A stretch of 13,178 nt of DNA from Candidatus Moraniibacteriota bacterium (GCA_023229615.1 JALNYX010000025.1:1-13178); one strand, 5' to 3'; shown: positions 1 through 6,049, numbered from the stretch's first letter. Translations and numbers: made by a program. The notes: generated from the letters alone by a model not told the origin.

Positions 1-84
1 CCTATAATAGCGCCCGACTCCCGCCAAAAAAGCGGGATGATGAGATAGTCCGATACTTGGGGAAACTCAAGATAACAAACAAGG
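1..84 (+). ncRNA. Group I intron, 3' core (5' part outside window)
   Basis: This is the 3' third of a self-splicing group I intron. Seen directly: a P8 hairpin (TCCCGC 19-24 with GCGGGA 32-37), then a J8/7-like joint, the P7 3' strand ATAGTC (45-50) in the typical 'GATAGTCC' context, and a P9 hairpin (CTTGGG 56-61, GAAA tetraloop 62-65, CTCAAG 66-71). The CTAT at 2-5 could be the P7 5' strand, with the C at position 2 as the usual bulge. The terminal guanosine is probably G84 (G83 is possible), because a tRNA 3' half follows directly. P1-P6 and the 5' splice site lie upstream of the window, so size and subgroup cannot be given. No endonuclease gene lies in the visible part. Confidence 0.75.
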
Positions 85-123
85 AAAATCCTTGTGTCGT
101 CAGTCCGATTCTGACCCGAGGCA
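85..123 (+). tRNA. tRNA 3' exon, probably tRNA-Phe(GAA), intron-interrupted
   Basis: This is the 3' half of a tRNA: AAAA as anticodon-loop positions 35-38, stem strand TCCTT (89-93), 5-nt variable loop GTGTC (94-98), T-stem GTCAG/CTGAC around loop TCCGATT (104-110), acceptor strand CCGAGGC (116-122), discriminator A123, and no encoded CCA. The anticodon must end in AA. A class I variable loop rules out Leu(UAA), so Phe(GAA) fits best, and the GTGTC variable loop matches E. coli tRNA-Phe. The T-loop reads TCCGA instead of TTCGA, but the tRNA-Gly in this window does too. The 5' exon is outside the window, so identity is inferred. Confidence 0.7.
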
Positions 124-134
124 CAATTGCGGAT

Positions 135-183
135 AAATTGAACTCATGGTATTATTTATACATAATCCGTGAGTTCAATTTTT
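135..183 (+). terminator. Perfect 12-bp inverted repeat with T tract
   Basis: AAATTGAACTCA (135-146) pairs perfectly with TGAGTTCAATTT (170-181) across a 23-nt loop that can pair partly itself. The descending arm runs into TTTTT (179-183). It would end or attenuate transcription between the tRNA-Phe 3' exon and the next ORF, whose first ATG follows immediately at 184. Confidence 0.6.
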
Positions 184-873
184 ATGCGAAAAGATAAAGA
201 CATAGCTGTTAAATTAAGAAAGCAAGGATTAAGCTATAATCAGATATCGGAAAAAATAAAAATTCCTAAAAGCACCTTAAGTTATTGGTTGAAAGATTTG
301 GAAATTTCAGAAAAGGCAAAAAATAAAATAAAAGAACGAGTTAATGAAACCGCTATTAAGGCACTCATAAAGAGAAATAAAGAGCAAACCAAAATAGCCA
401 GCGATAGGGCGGATATTATCCGTAAGGAGGCAAAAGAAGAAAGTAAAAAATTATTCAAAAATAAGTTATTTATTGCGGGCGTTTCTTTATATTGGGCTGA
501 AGGATATAAAAAGGGTGCATATGGTAGCAAATGGAAGAGTGTAGATTTTGCAAATTCAGACCCGGAAATGATCAAAGTAATGATGAAGTTTTTTCGTGAA
601 ATTTGTAGGGTTGAAAATAAAAATATCAGACTGCAAATAATAGCTCATAGGAATGTTAATATTGAAAGCGCTGTAACGTTTTGGTCAAAGAAAATAAAGA
701 TACCTAAGGATCAGTTTATGAAAACATACTGTAGCTATCCGGAAAAAGAAAGTAAAAGAAAAAATCATACATTGACTAACGGAACTTTGCATATTAGGAT
801 AAATAATGTTAAGTTATTTTTTAGGATAATCGGTTGGATAGATGGATTTAAGACGCAACTAATGGGACCGTAA
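184..873 (+). CDS. Helix-turn-helix protein with LAGLIDADG-like segment
   Basis: A 229-residue protein from ATG 184. A GTG at 169 is in frame but lies inside the terminator-like hairpin, so I prefer 184; neither has a Shine-Dalgarno sequence. Residues about 8-37 form a helix-turn-helix of the resolvase/Xre type (LRKQGLSYNQISEKIKIPKS). A basic helical region follows (45-92). Residues 97-107 (IAGVSLYWAEG) and the NSDPEMI motif after them resemble one LAGLIDADG homing-endonuclease unit, and GWIDG recurs near the C-terminus. Inference: a DNA-binding protein of a family common in CPR genomes, possibly a degenerate homing endonuclease or a regulator. The last codons ATG GGA CCG TAA overlap the tRNA-Met acceptor stem by 10 bases, which is very unusual. 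The location between two tRNAs, just after an intron-bearing one, suits a mobile origin. Family assignment is from memory. Confidence 0.7.
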   Translation: MRKDKDIAVKLRKQGLSYNQISEKIKIPKSTLSYWLKDLEISEKAKNKIKERVNETAIKALIKRNKEQTKIASDRADIIRKEAKEESKKLFKNKLFIAGVSLYWAEGYKKGAYGSKWKSVDFANSDPEMIKVMMKFFREICRVENKNIRLQIIAHRNVNIESAVTFWSKKIKIPKDQFMKTYCSYPEKESKRKNHTLTNGTLHIRINNVKLFFRIIGWIDGFKTQLMGP

Positions 874-936
874 CTCAGGGGTTAGAGTGGACGACTCATA
901 ATCGTTTTGTCGCTGGTTCGATTCCAGCCGGTCCCA
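864..936 (+). tRNA. tRNA with CAT anticodon (Met or Ile2)
   Basis: A complete cloverleaf: acceptor GGGACCG/CGGTCCC, D-stem ACTC/GAGT with AGGGGTTA loop, anticodon stem GACGA/TCGTT with loop CTCATAA (895-901), variable loop TTGTC, T-stem GCTGG/CCAGC with loop TTCGATT, discriminator A936. No CCA is encoded. The paired first acceptor base pair (G864-C935) points away from initiator tRNA. CAT could be elongator Met or a lysidine-modified Ile2; sequence alone does not settle it. Its 5' end overlaps the stop codon of the upstream ORF. Confidence 0.93.
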
Positions 937-950
937 CTTGAATGAAATTT

Positions 951-981
951 CCAATTTAAAATGATTTAATTTTGAAATTGG
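951..981 (+). terminator. AT-rich inverted repeat after tRNA(CAT)
   Basis: CCAATTT (951-957) plus AAAAT pairs with ATTTT and AAATTGG (975-981), with one bulged G at 974. This forms a long weak hairpin just after the tRNA. There is no clean T tract, so it may be a processing or weak termination signal rather than a strong terminator. Confidence 0.4.
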
Positions 982-1044
982 TAAATTAATATTTGTTTAA
1001 AAATTTAAAATTAGAAATTGAAAATTGCGCGCAAGGCGCGACAA

Positions 1045-1116
1045 GCGGGTATCGTATAGTGGCTATTATACGTCCTTGCCAAGGACGAAATACGGGTCCG
1101 ACTCCCGTTACCCGCT
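1045..1116 (+). tRNA. tRNA-Gly(GCC)
   Basis: A complete cloverleaf: acceptor GCGGGTA/TACCCGC, anticodon stem CGTCC/GGACG around loop TTGCCAA (anticodon GCC), T-stem ACGGG/CCCGT with loop TCCGACT, discriminator T1116. CCA is not encoded. The T-loop has C at the usual second T, as in the intron-bearing tRNA at the window start, so this is probably a lineage trait. A GC-rich stretch (GCGCGCAAGGCGCG, 1027-1040) lies just upstream. Confidence 0.95.
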
Positions 1117-1127
1117 CAGAATTACTT

Positions 1128-1153
1128 AAAACGGCTTTGTTGAGCCGTTTTTT
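1128..1153 (+). terminator. Intrinsic terminator after tRNA-Gly
   Basis: AAAACGGCT (1128-1136) pairs with AGCCGTTTT (1143-1151) around TTGTTG, and the T run continues to 1153. It closes the tRNA cluster. Confidence 0.9.
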
Positions 1154-1181
1154 GTATGCAATGAATTATAGCCGATTTAAT

Positions 1182-1189
1182 GCTATAAT
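1182..1189 (+). promoter_or_regulatory. Extended -10 promoter for the peptidase-like gene
   Basis: TGC-TATAAT forms an extended -10 box (TATAAT 1184-1189). No good -35 box lies at the right distance. The start codon at 1223 would leave a leader of about 27 nt. Confidence 0.6.
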
Positions 1190-1222
1190 TTAGGTATAAA
1201 ATTATATTGCATACTTAAGTCT

Positions 1223-2236
1223 ATGGAAAAATTTGAACTTCCGTTTAATAATATCGTTGGAGGAAAACAGAAAAATAAGGATGACGTAAAAGAAAATTGG
1301 AAAAAAGAATCGGATGAGTTTTTAAGAAAAAATGAATTTAAATATGCTGGACTTGAGAAAAATCTCACGAAAGATGAAGTGCTGGAAATAGAAAAGATTA
1401 AACACGGTGTAAATGATATTGCTCAATATTATGGGGCAACTAAAAAATTATCACCAAAAATTATTATTTTGGAACCAGGAAGTGTTTATAAGATTACACA
1501 AGGAAAGTTTAAGAGTGGAGTATGTTCACCATACATGCGTCGAATAATGGTTGATTCTTGTGAATCAAAGCTTGATTTCGCAACCACCTTGGCACATGAA
1601 ATGTTTCACATGTCTGAATATACATCGCTTATTTTTTCACAAGAAACTGATGATACTGAGCTGCGTAGAGCCGGCATTTCTATTTTTGGAAAAGATGGAG
1701 AGACGGTGTATTTTGCAAATATTGAAGAAGCTCTCATAGCGGAGGCAGTCCAGGATTTCGTTAATCAGTATTTGCGTAAAAACCCACAATTCGTTGACGA
1801 GATAAAAAAGACTGATTTTGTGAAAAATTGGCTTGGCAAATTTTATGACTATGCTGACGTGCCAAAAGAAAAACAAAAAGAATTTCTGGATAGCGTGTAT
1901 TCTTTTCCGGATATTGACAATCTCATCGAAAGACTAAATGGAAATGATAATGAGGAATTCAAGTTTGGTTTTCTGAATGGTTATCTGAGAACAATGTTTG
2001 AAAATGATGATGTGGTGATGCGAGAGAGAATGGATGAACGCAAAAAACTAGACTCCTTGGTGGATATGATCTTAAGTTCTTCTGAAAATGAATACACAAG
2101 TCGGAAAGAAATCGTTGATGTTTTTATGCGTGCTAATTTTTCGGGTAAATTGTTGCCACTGGCAAGATTAATTGAAAAATCTTTAGGTAAGGGCTCTTTT
2201 CGTTCAATAGGTGCAGATTCGTCAGTAATTAAATAA
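1223..2236 (+). CDS. HExxH zinc peptidase-like protein
   Basis: A 337-residue protein starting at ATG 1223, without a Shine-Dalgarno sequence. The key feature is LAHEMFHMSEY at residues 123-133. H125-E126-x-x-H129 is the zinc-binding and catalytic signature of zincin metallopeptidases, and the acidic run NIEEALIAEA (167-175) offers candidate third ligands (E168, E169 or E174). The N-terminal 40 residues are highly charged. There is no signal peptide or membrane segment, so it should be cytoplasmic. The substrate is unknown and I do not recognise the family beyond the motif. It has its own promoter and terminator and forms the first unit of the accessory array, followed at once by repeat module A. 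Confidence 0.85.
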   Translation: MEKFELPFNNIVGGKQKNKDDVKENWKKESDEFLRKNEFKYAGLEKNLTKDEVLEIEKIKHGVNDIAQYYGATKKLSPKIIILEPGSVYKITQGKFKSGVCSPYMRRIMVDSCESKLDFATTLAHEMFHMSEYTSLIFSQETDDTELRRAGISIFGKDGETVYFANIEEALIAEAVQDFVNQYLRKNPQFVDEIKKTDFVKNWLGKFYDYADVPKEKQKEFLDSVYSFPDIDNLIERLNGNDNEEFKFGFLNGYLRTMFENDDVVMRERMDERKKLDSLVDMILSSSENEYTSRKEIVDVFMRANFSGKLLPLARLIEKSLGKGSFRSIGADSSVIK

Positions 2237-2239
2237 ACA

Positions 2240-2348
2240 CTTTTTCATAAACTCAGTTCGAACTATGCGCACTAGCCAGCTCCAAATCAAAAATCCCCGA
2301 AATTATTTTGGGGATTTTTGTTGTTTGAGGTGGAGGATATGGATGAAT
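2240..2348 (+). repeat. Intergenic module, copy A
   Basis: The first of six related intergenic modules. It starts with CATAAACTCAGTTCGAAC, continues through ACTAGCCAGCTCCAAATC, carries a terminator hairpin, and ends with GAGGTGGAGG plus ATATGGATGAAT. From 2278 to 2348 it matches copy C (4183-4254) with two substitutions and one inserted base; similarity to C stops right after GATGAAT. Confidence 0.85.
2289..2319 (+). terminator. Terminator hairpin of module A
   Basis: AAAAATCCCC (2289-2298) pairs with GGGGATTTTT (2310-2319) around an 11-nt loop. With A and T runs on both sides it could work in both directions. Confidence 0.9.
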
Positions 2349-2461
2349 ATTGCAAAAATACTCGAATAAGTTTTTGGATTGTTTCCATAATAAAAGACCA
2401 GAATTATTCTTCAAAATCCCAACTCTTAAAAATATACTGTGTCGCATTTGGTATAGAATAG
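2339..2461 (+). CDS. Possible 40-residue ORF started by module A
   Basis: ATG 2339 opens a 40-codon frame ending at TAG 2459-2461, preceded by GGTGGAGG (2329-2336). Spacing is tight for this ATG and better for ATG 2343, which yields only eight codons. The start region is identical to that in copy C, but the following codons are unrelated between copies. This suggests that the repeat supplies a ribosome binding site and start codon to whatever follows. It may be the stump of a lost gene. Low confidence as a real protein. Confidence 0.25.
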   Translation: MDEYCKNTRISFWIVSIIKDQNYSSKSQLLKIYCVAFGIE

Positions 2462-2573
2462 AAAGACTTTTTGACAAAAGTAAAATTCGTTGCTATTGTG
2501 TAAAATCCTAAAATAATTTAGGTAGCAGTTCATTTTATCATTAATTAAATAGAATGAAACAGGGAGGGTAAAC
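2349..2573 (+). promoter_or_regulatory. Promoter and leader of the 2574 gene
   Basis: A near-consensus sigma-70-type promoter: TTGACA (2471-2476), 17-bp spacer, TATTGT (2494-2499) with an extended TGC. The leader then holds a small palindrome, CCTAAA-ATAA-TTTAGG (2507-2522), and a strong Shine-Dalgarno (GGGAGGG) before ATG 2574. The part from 2349 to about 2465 shows nothing I recognise apart from the small ORF. Confidence 0.75.
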
Positions 2574-3167
2574 ATGAATACATCTTGGCAGGAAACCGCA
2601 GAACGAATCATTTCAGGGGCGATCAAAGAAACCGGATCTATTGGCGAAGAAAACCATCTCGCCATAATTGCTGCAAAAGCTCTTCTTGCAGATCTGCGAT
2701 TTTATCCGCACTCATCTTACTTCAATACGGAATTTTCTATTGTTGCATTTATGCCTGAATCTGAAATTGGGGATAAAATAATGCAGCGCGCAGCTTTTAA
2801 TTTGCTAGTAAATGGGTTAAGTGGATACTTTCAATGGGTTAGCCATAATGGAGGAAAGTTTAGTGTCGCAGATGCCCTTGTTCATAGCGAGGTGATGACG
2901 GCCAAAGAATCTGCTCATCTTGAGCAGTTCCAGCTGTATTGCACGCATGACGGATGCAATTATTTTGTCATAAGAGATGATTTTTTGGCAAGAATTGTAA
3001 AAAAATGGAATCTCCCATTGTTAAATCCAGAACTTGGAGGCAAGAAGAATGGGAGAACTGCGGAAGATGATCGACTGCTGGAGCGTCTCAAGGAACGGTA
3101 TCCAGTCTTCGTTTCTGCGGAAGGTAAAAAAAGAATATATGCGGCGTTATCTCGCTTAGGAGAATAA
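2574..3167 (+). CDS. Unrecognised 197-residue protein, strong RBS
   Basis: I do not recognise this protein. It is soluble with no signal peptide or membrane segment. The N-terminal third is helical (SWQETAERIISGAIKET). The middle has aromatic strands and a Cys pair in YCTHDGCNYF (about residues 122-131) with a nearby His. The C-terminus is basic and charged, with a GKKNGRTAEDD linker. The start is well supported by the GGGAGGG ribosome binding site about seven bases upstream, in a window where most genes lack one. It is monocistronic, with its own good promoter and terminator, and module B follows. Confidence 0.8.
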   Translation: MNTSWQETAERIISGAIKETGSIGEENHLAIIAAKALLADLRFYPHSSYFNTEFSIVAFMPESEIGDKIMQRAAFNLLVNGLSGYFQWVSHNGGKFSVADALVHSEVMTAKESAHLEQFQLYCTHDGCNYFVIRDDFLARIVKKWNLPLLNPELGGKKNGRTAEDDRLLERLKERYPVFVSAEGKKRIYAALSRLGE

Positions 3168-3183
3168 TGTCTCAGTTGTTAAT

Positions 3184-3226
3184 AAAACCCACCTATAGAA
3201 TAGCTATTCTATTTGGTGGGTTTTTT
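3184..3226 (+). terminator. Terminator of the 2574 gene
   Basis: AAAACCCACC (3184-3193) pairs with GGTGGGTTTT (3215-3224). Inside, AGAATAGCTATTCT (3197-3210) is a perfect palindrome, and the T run extends to 3226. It is stronger than, and unrelated to, the module terminators. Confidence 0.92.
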
Positions 3227-3235
3227 GTAAAATTT

Positions 3236-3398
3236 AAAAACGAATCTTTTATCTGTATATCTAGTTGTAGTTGTATTCACTAGCCAGCTCCAAATCAAAA
3301 ATCCCCGGAATTATTTTGGGGATTTTTTGTGTTGCTTGAGCATAATTTTTGGCGTACAATATAGGTATAATAAAAATAGATGCATAATAAATATAATA
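3236..3398 (+). repeat. Intergenic module, copy B
   Basis: It contains AAAACGAATCTTTTATC, then CTAGTTGTAGTTGTATTCACTAG, AGCTCCAAATC, the terminator hairpin (AAAAATCCCC/GGGGATTTTT, 3297-3327, T run to 3328), and a promoter-like tail with TATAAT at 3366-3371. Bases 3279-3398 are identical, without a mismatch or gap, to 5930-6049 in copy D. The next gene starts four bases after the identical part ends, so the module appears to provide its promoter. Confidence 0.92.
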
Positions 3399-3401
3399 TC
3401 T

Positions 3402-4124
3402 ATGTTAAAAATCGATCTCCATCTCCATACAGTTGCCAGCGGTCATGCGCAATGTACTTTAGTTGAGTATATTGAACAGGCAAAGAAGTTAAAGATGAAT
3501 GTTATCGGCATTAGTGACCATGGTCCTAATAATGCGGAAACCCTTACAACAGAAGTTTATTTCAGGACATTAGATAGGATTCCCGATGTTGTTGATGGAA
3601 TTCGTGTCCTAAAAGGAATTGAAGCGAATGTTATCAATGAAGGCGGCGATATCGATGTGAGTGATAAGCTGGCTGAAAGACTTGATTTTGTTATGGCAAG
3701 TTTTCATGAAAACGCTGGATATATCGATCAAGGGAAAGAAGGCAACACTAAAACATTAATCAAACTGATTAGGTCAGGAAAGATAGATATTATTACGCAT
3801 CCATTCAATACAAAATCCTATGATGTTGATATGGAAAAGATAAGCGAAGAAGCTTGCAAGAACAATGTTCTTCTGGAAGTCAATTTTTCTTATATAAAAG
3901 GTAGAAAATTGCAGTCGTTCACTATTTCAAATTTAAAGATAATCATTGATATTGTTAGAAGAAATGGAAAAAAGGTTATTTTAGGCAGTGATGCTCATAA
4001 TATCTGGGAATTGGGTGACGATTCCTCGCTTACTTCAATAAAAGAAGAAATTGGCTTAACGGATGATTTAATAATTAACAACTATTCAGAGGAATTATTT
4101 GAGTTTTTGGGAATCAAAGAATGA
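3402..4124 (+). CDS. PHP-domain phosphoesterase, YcdX-like
   Basis: A 240-residue PHP-domain metal hydrolase from ATG 3402. An in-frame upstream start at 3327 would read through the module and lacks homology. The N-terminus HLHTVASGHA closely follows E. coli YcdX. Predicted ligands for a trinuclear metal site: H7, H9, H15, H40 (ISDHGP), E74 (GIEAN), H102 (ASFHEN), H133 (ITHPF), D197 and H199 (GSDAH). All usual positions are present, so an active phosphatase or phosphoesterase in the cytoplasm is likely. The physiological substrate is not known for this family. Length matches YcdX (about 245 residues). It is a single-gene unit between modules B and C. Confidence 0.92.
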   Translation: MLKIDLHLHTVASGHAQCTLVEYIEQAKKLKMNVIGISDHGPNNAETLTTEVYFRTLDRIPDVVDGIRVLKGIEANVINEGGDIDVSDKLAERLDFVMASFHENAGYIDQGKEGNTKTLIKLIRSGKIDIITHPFNTKSYDVDMEKISEEACKNNVLLEVNFSYIKGRKLQSFTISNLKIIIDIVRRNGKKVILGSDAHNIWELGDDSSLTSIKEEIGLTDDLIINNYSEELFEFLGIKE

Positions 4125-4133
4125 TGTCAATCC

Positions 4134-4254
4134 CAAACAAAGCTTCTTTTTATAAATTCAGTTCTGATCGTATTAACTAAGTAGCTCCAAATCGAAAATC
4201 CCCGGAATTATTTTGGGGATTTTTGTTGTTTTGAGGTGGAGGATATGGATGAAT
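4134..4254 (+). repeat. Intergenic module, copy C
   Basis: It holds CAAAGCTTCTTTTTATAAATTC, AGTTCTGATCGTATTAACTAAG and AGCTCCAAATC, a terminator (AAAATCCCC 4195-4203 with GGGGATTTT 4215-4223, T run to 4224), and the same GAGGTGGAGG-ATATGGATGAAT end as copy A. It lies between two convergent genes, where the hairpin can terminate both. After the final ATG (4245) a 28-codon frame runs to about 4331, into the regulator gene on the other strand, so it is unlikely to be a real gene. Confidence 0.85.
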
Positions 4255-4283
4255 CAAAAAGGTGTTTGACTCATTCTATCTAT

Positions 4284-5024
4284 TTAATTGTTAATATAGC
4301 TCTTGGATCTTTTCCAAACAATTTCAAATAGCGCGGTCAGCGCTTTTTTTATTTTTAAATTTTCAATAACAATGCAAAGGTTATCTGCGGGAATTATGAT
4401 GATAACTTTATTTGAAAAAAGATAAAGCATGATTTTAAAATCATTGAGCATAGCGCTGGTTCGTATTTGTATTTCATGATCGCGAATGATAAACTCATCT
4501 TTTTCACTGGATGGGATAATGGTTCTTGATTTTATGCCTATTTTTTTCTTTTCAGCCAATAAATCTTTCCAAAAATCATAGCCTAGTTTGAAAGAAGAAC
4601 GAATATCGCTTTCAATCGTCAAAAGCTCATCTTTTGTGTTATTCAAGGTGATTAATTCTTTAAAAGTCTCTTTCATACCGGCAACCGTGTCATAGAATCT
4701 TATCTTGTTGGTTGCCGATTTTTGTTCAAAAATATCTTCCAACTGCGGCATAAGGGCATCGAGAAGATAATATTGCTCCTTCATGTGTGAGAGTAGCATT
4801 TTCGGATTTTTAATGTAATATTGTTTCCTCTTTTGCTTTATTTCAATATTGATTAAATTTTTCCCCAGCATTCGCTCTATAATCAGATAAAGGGTGGTGC
4901 GCTTGATTCCTGTGCTTTTTGATATTTCTTGGATGGATTGCGGTCCATTTTTAAGTAATGAGAGATAAATGTCGGCTTGATTTTCCGGCAAGCCAATTTT
5001 TTCAAGTTGTTCCTTTATTACCAT
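4284..5024 (-). CDS. TrmB-family transcriptional regulator
   Basis: A 246-residue protein on the minus strand. Residues about 1-70 are a winged helix-turn-helix of the TrmB type (LPENQADIYLSLLKNGPQSIQEISKSTGIKRTTLYLIIERML). A predicted coiled coil follows (about 75-103), then the C-terminal effector domain from KIRFYDTVAGMKETFKELI onward. TrmB proteins sense small metabolites in some archaea; the CPR ligand is unknown. It lacks the long sugar-binding C-terminus of Thermococcus TrmB. It is divergent from the 5193 gene with a 168-bp spacer that holds palindromes sharing TTGAC half-sites, one directly at its own start. Autoregulation and control of 5193 are likely but inferred. It is the only minus-strand gene here. 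Confidence 0.9.
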   Translation of the reverse strand: MVIKEQLEKIGLPENQADIYLSLLKNGPQSIQEISKSTGIKRTTLYLIIERMLGKNLINIEIKQKRKQYYIKNPKMLLSHMKEQYYLLDALMPQLEDIFEQKSATNKIRFYDTVAGMKETFKELITLNNTKDELLTIESDIRSSFKLGYDFWKDLLAEKKKIGIKSRTIIPSSEKDEFIIRDHEIQIRTSAMLNDFKIMLYLFSNKVIIIIPADNLCIVIENLKIKKALTALFEIVWKRSKSYINN

Positions 5025-5027
5025 ATA

Positions 5028-5039
5028 TTTGACGTCAAA
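5028..5039. promoter_or_regulatory. Palindromic operator candidate 1
   Basis: TTTGACGTCAAA is a perfect 12-bp palindrome four bases upstream of the TrmB-type gene start. This position suits repression of that gene. Confidence 0.5.
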
Positions 5040-5103
5040 AATGACACTTAATATTGATTATTTTCTAATAAAACCTGTATTTATGCTATATAAAATTTTT
5101 CAG

Positions 5104-5124
5104 TTTGTCAAATAAGTTGACTAA
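5104..5124. promoter_or_regulatory. Palindromic operator candidate 2
   Basis: GTCAA (5107-5111) and TTGAC (5117-5121) form an inverted repeat with a 5-bp spacer, inside a longer TTTGTCAA...TTGACTAAA near-palindrome. It shares half-sites with candidate 1 and overlaps the likely promoter of the 5193 gene. Confidence 0.4.
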
Positions 5125-5192
5125 ATGCTTAAATATTGCAAACTAAAGCTACATTAGACCTTTAAAAATCTACCCAAGGGAGGGCTTAATCC

Positions 5193-5822
5193 ATGAAAAA
5201 AACTCTGAAAAATGTAATAGGAATTATTACAGAATTACTGGATAAAAGTGGAAAAAATGCGGAACAATTACAAAAACTTGTCCCGTATCTTTCTACACTC
5301 CTCGAGATGGACATCTCCGAAGTGGAGCTCAATGATGTTCGTGAGGCGTGCGATTTAGAGCCAAAAAAAATGAAGCAAGTATTTTTTGTAGAATACCATG
5401 GTGGGCGAACGACCGATGATATTATCTCTGCCGGGGGGTATGCTGAGGATGATTCAGTTTTTCGCAATGAATCTAGGATTAGAGCGGAGGATTTTCCCAT
5501 GAGAGCAAGAGCTAAAGGTCGGCGTATTATCGAAATTATTGAAGGACGAAACAAGGAAGAAATCCTCAAGAAAGCCAAATGCCTTAAGTTGAAAAAACCT
5601 TTATACGAAGATGTGTTGCTTTTCGGTGCGAAGTATCCTGATGTGAGGGATATTGTGTTTTGGCACGAACCATTTCGAGCTAAATTTGAACCACCAAAAG
5701 TTTTAGTACATTGGTGGTATGGTTGGAGACGAATCTTATCTTTGGATTGTATTGATGGTGATTTTGATCGTTACAAATTTGCATTCATCCGTGGGTCTAA
5801 AAAATCTAAACTAAAAAAATGA
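5193..5822 (+). CDS. Unrecognised 209-residue basic protein, strong RBS
   Basis: I do not recognise this protein. It is soluble, basic at both ends, and has no signal peptide or membrane segment. Visible features: a helical N-terminus to about residue 60; a glycine-rich segment VEYHGGRTTDDIISAGGYAEDD (about 66-87); a basic stretch RARAKGRRI; an aromatic cluster HWWYGWRR near residue 170; and a Lys-rich end SKKSKLKK. The last could suggest nucleic-acid binding, but that is a guess. The start is fixed by GGGAGGG about ten bases upstream. It is divergent from the TrmB-type regulator and is its most obvious target. It has its own terminator before module D. Confidence 0.8.
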   Translation: MKKTLKNVIGIITELLDKSGKNAEQLQKLVPYLSTLLEMDISEVELNDVREACDLEPKKMKQVFFVEYHGGRTTDDIISAGGYAEDDSVFRNESRIRAEDFPMRARAKGRRIIEIIEGRNKEEILKKAKCLKLKKPLYEDVLLFGAKYPDVRDIVFWHEPFRAKFEPPKVLVHWWYGWRRILSLDCIDGDFDRYKFAFIRGSKKSKLKK

Positions 5823-5843
5823 TTTATCGAAGTCTGCGGTGTG

Positions 5844-5879
5844 ACGACCCATTGCTTATCAAGGCACGGGTCGTTTTTT
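5844..5879 (+). terminator. Terminator of the 5193 gene
   Basis: ACGACCC (5844-5850) pairs with GGGTCGT (5868-5874), followed by a T run to 5879. The loop has an additional short TGC/GCA pairing. Confidence 0.9.
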
Positions 5880-5886
5880 AATTCTC

Positions 5887-6049
5887 CAAAACGAAGCTTT
5901 TATTCATAAATCTAGTTCTAACCGTATTAACTAGCCAGCTCCAAATCAAAAATCCCCGGAATTATTTTGGGGATTTTTTGTGTTGCTTGAGCATAATTTT
6001 TGGCGTACAATATAGGTATAATAAAAATAGATGCATAATAAATATAATA
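5887..6049 (+). repeat. Intergenic module, copy D
   Basis: The best-preserved module: CAAAACGAAGCTTTTATTC, then CTAGTTCTAACCGTATT and AACTAGCCAGCTCC. CTAGTT and AACTAG form an inverted repeat across 11 nt. The terminator (5948-5978, T run to 5979) and the promoter-like tail with TATAAT (6017-6022) follow. It is identical to copy B over 120 bp. Confidence 0.92.

Noticed and set aside
141..175. Broken second copy of the tRNA(CAT) anticodon arm
   Set aside because: ACTCAT and ATAATCCGTGAG resemble the anticodon region, but they are explained by the perfect inverted repeat of a terminator.
993..1193. A 66-codon ORF across tRNA-Gly
   Set aside because: It is read through the tRNA gene and terminator and has no protein-like character.
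4122..4124. Recoded TGA (genetic code 25)
   Set aside because: TGA ends the PHP, antitoxin and 5193 genes at the expected places, so the standard bacterial code applies.
5908..5932. dif/Xer-like crossover site
   Set aside because: CTAGTT-11-AACTAG is symmetrical only in copy D and partly in B and C; the arms do not resemble dif arms and the spacing is wrong.
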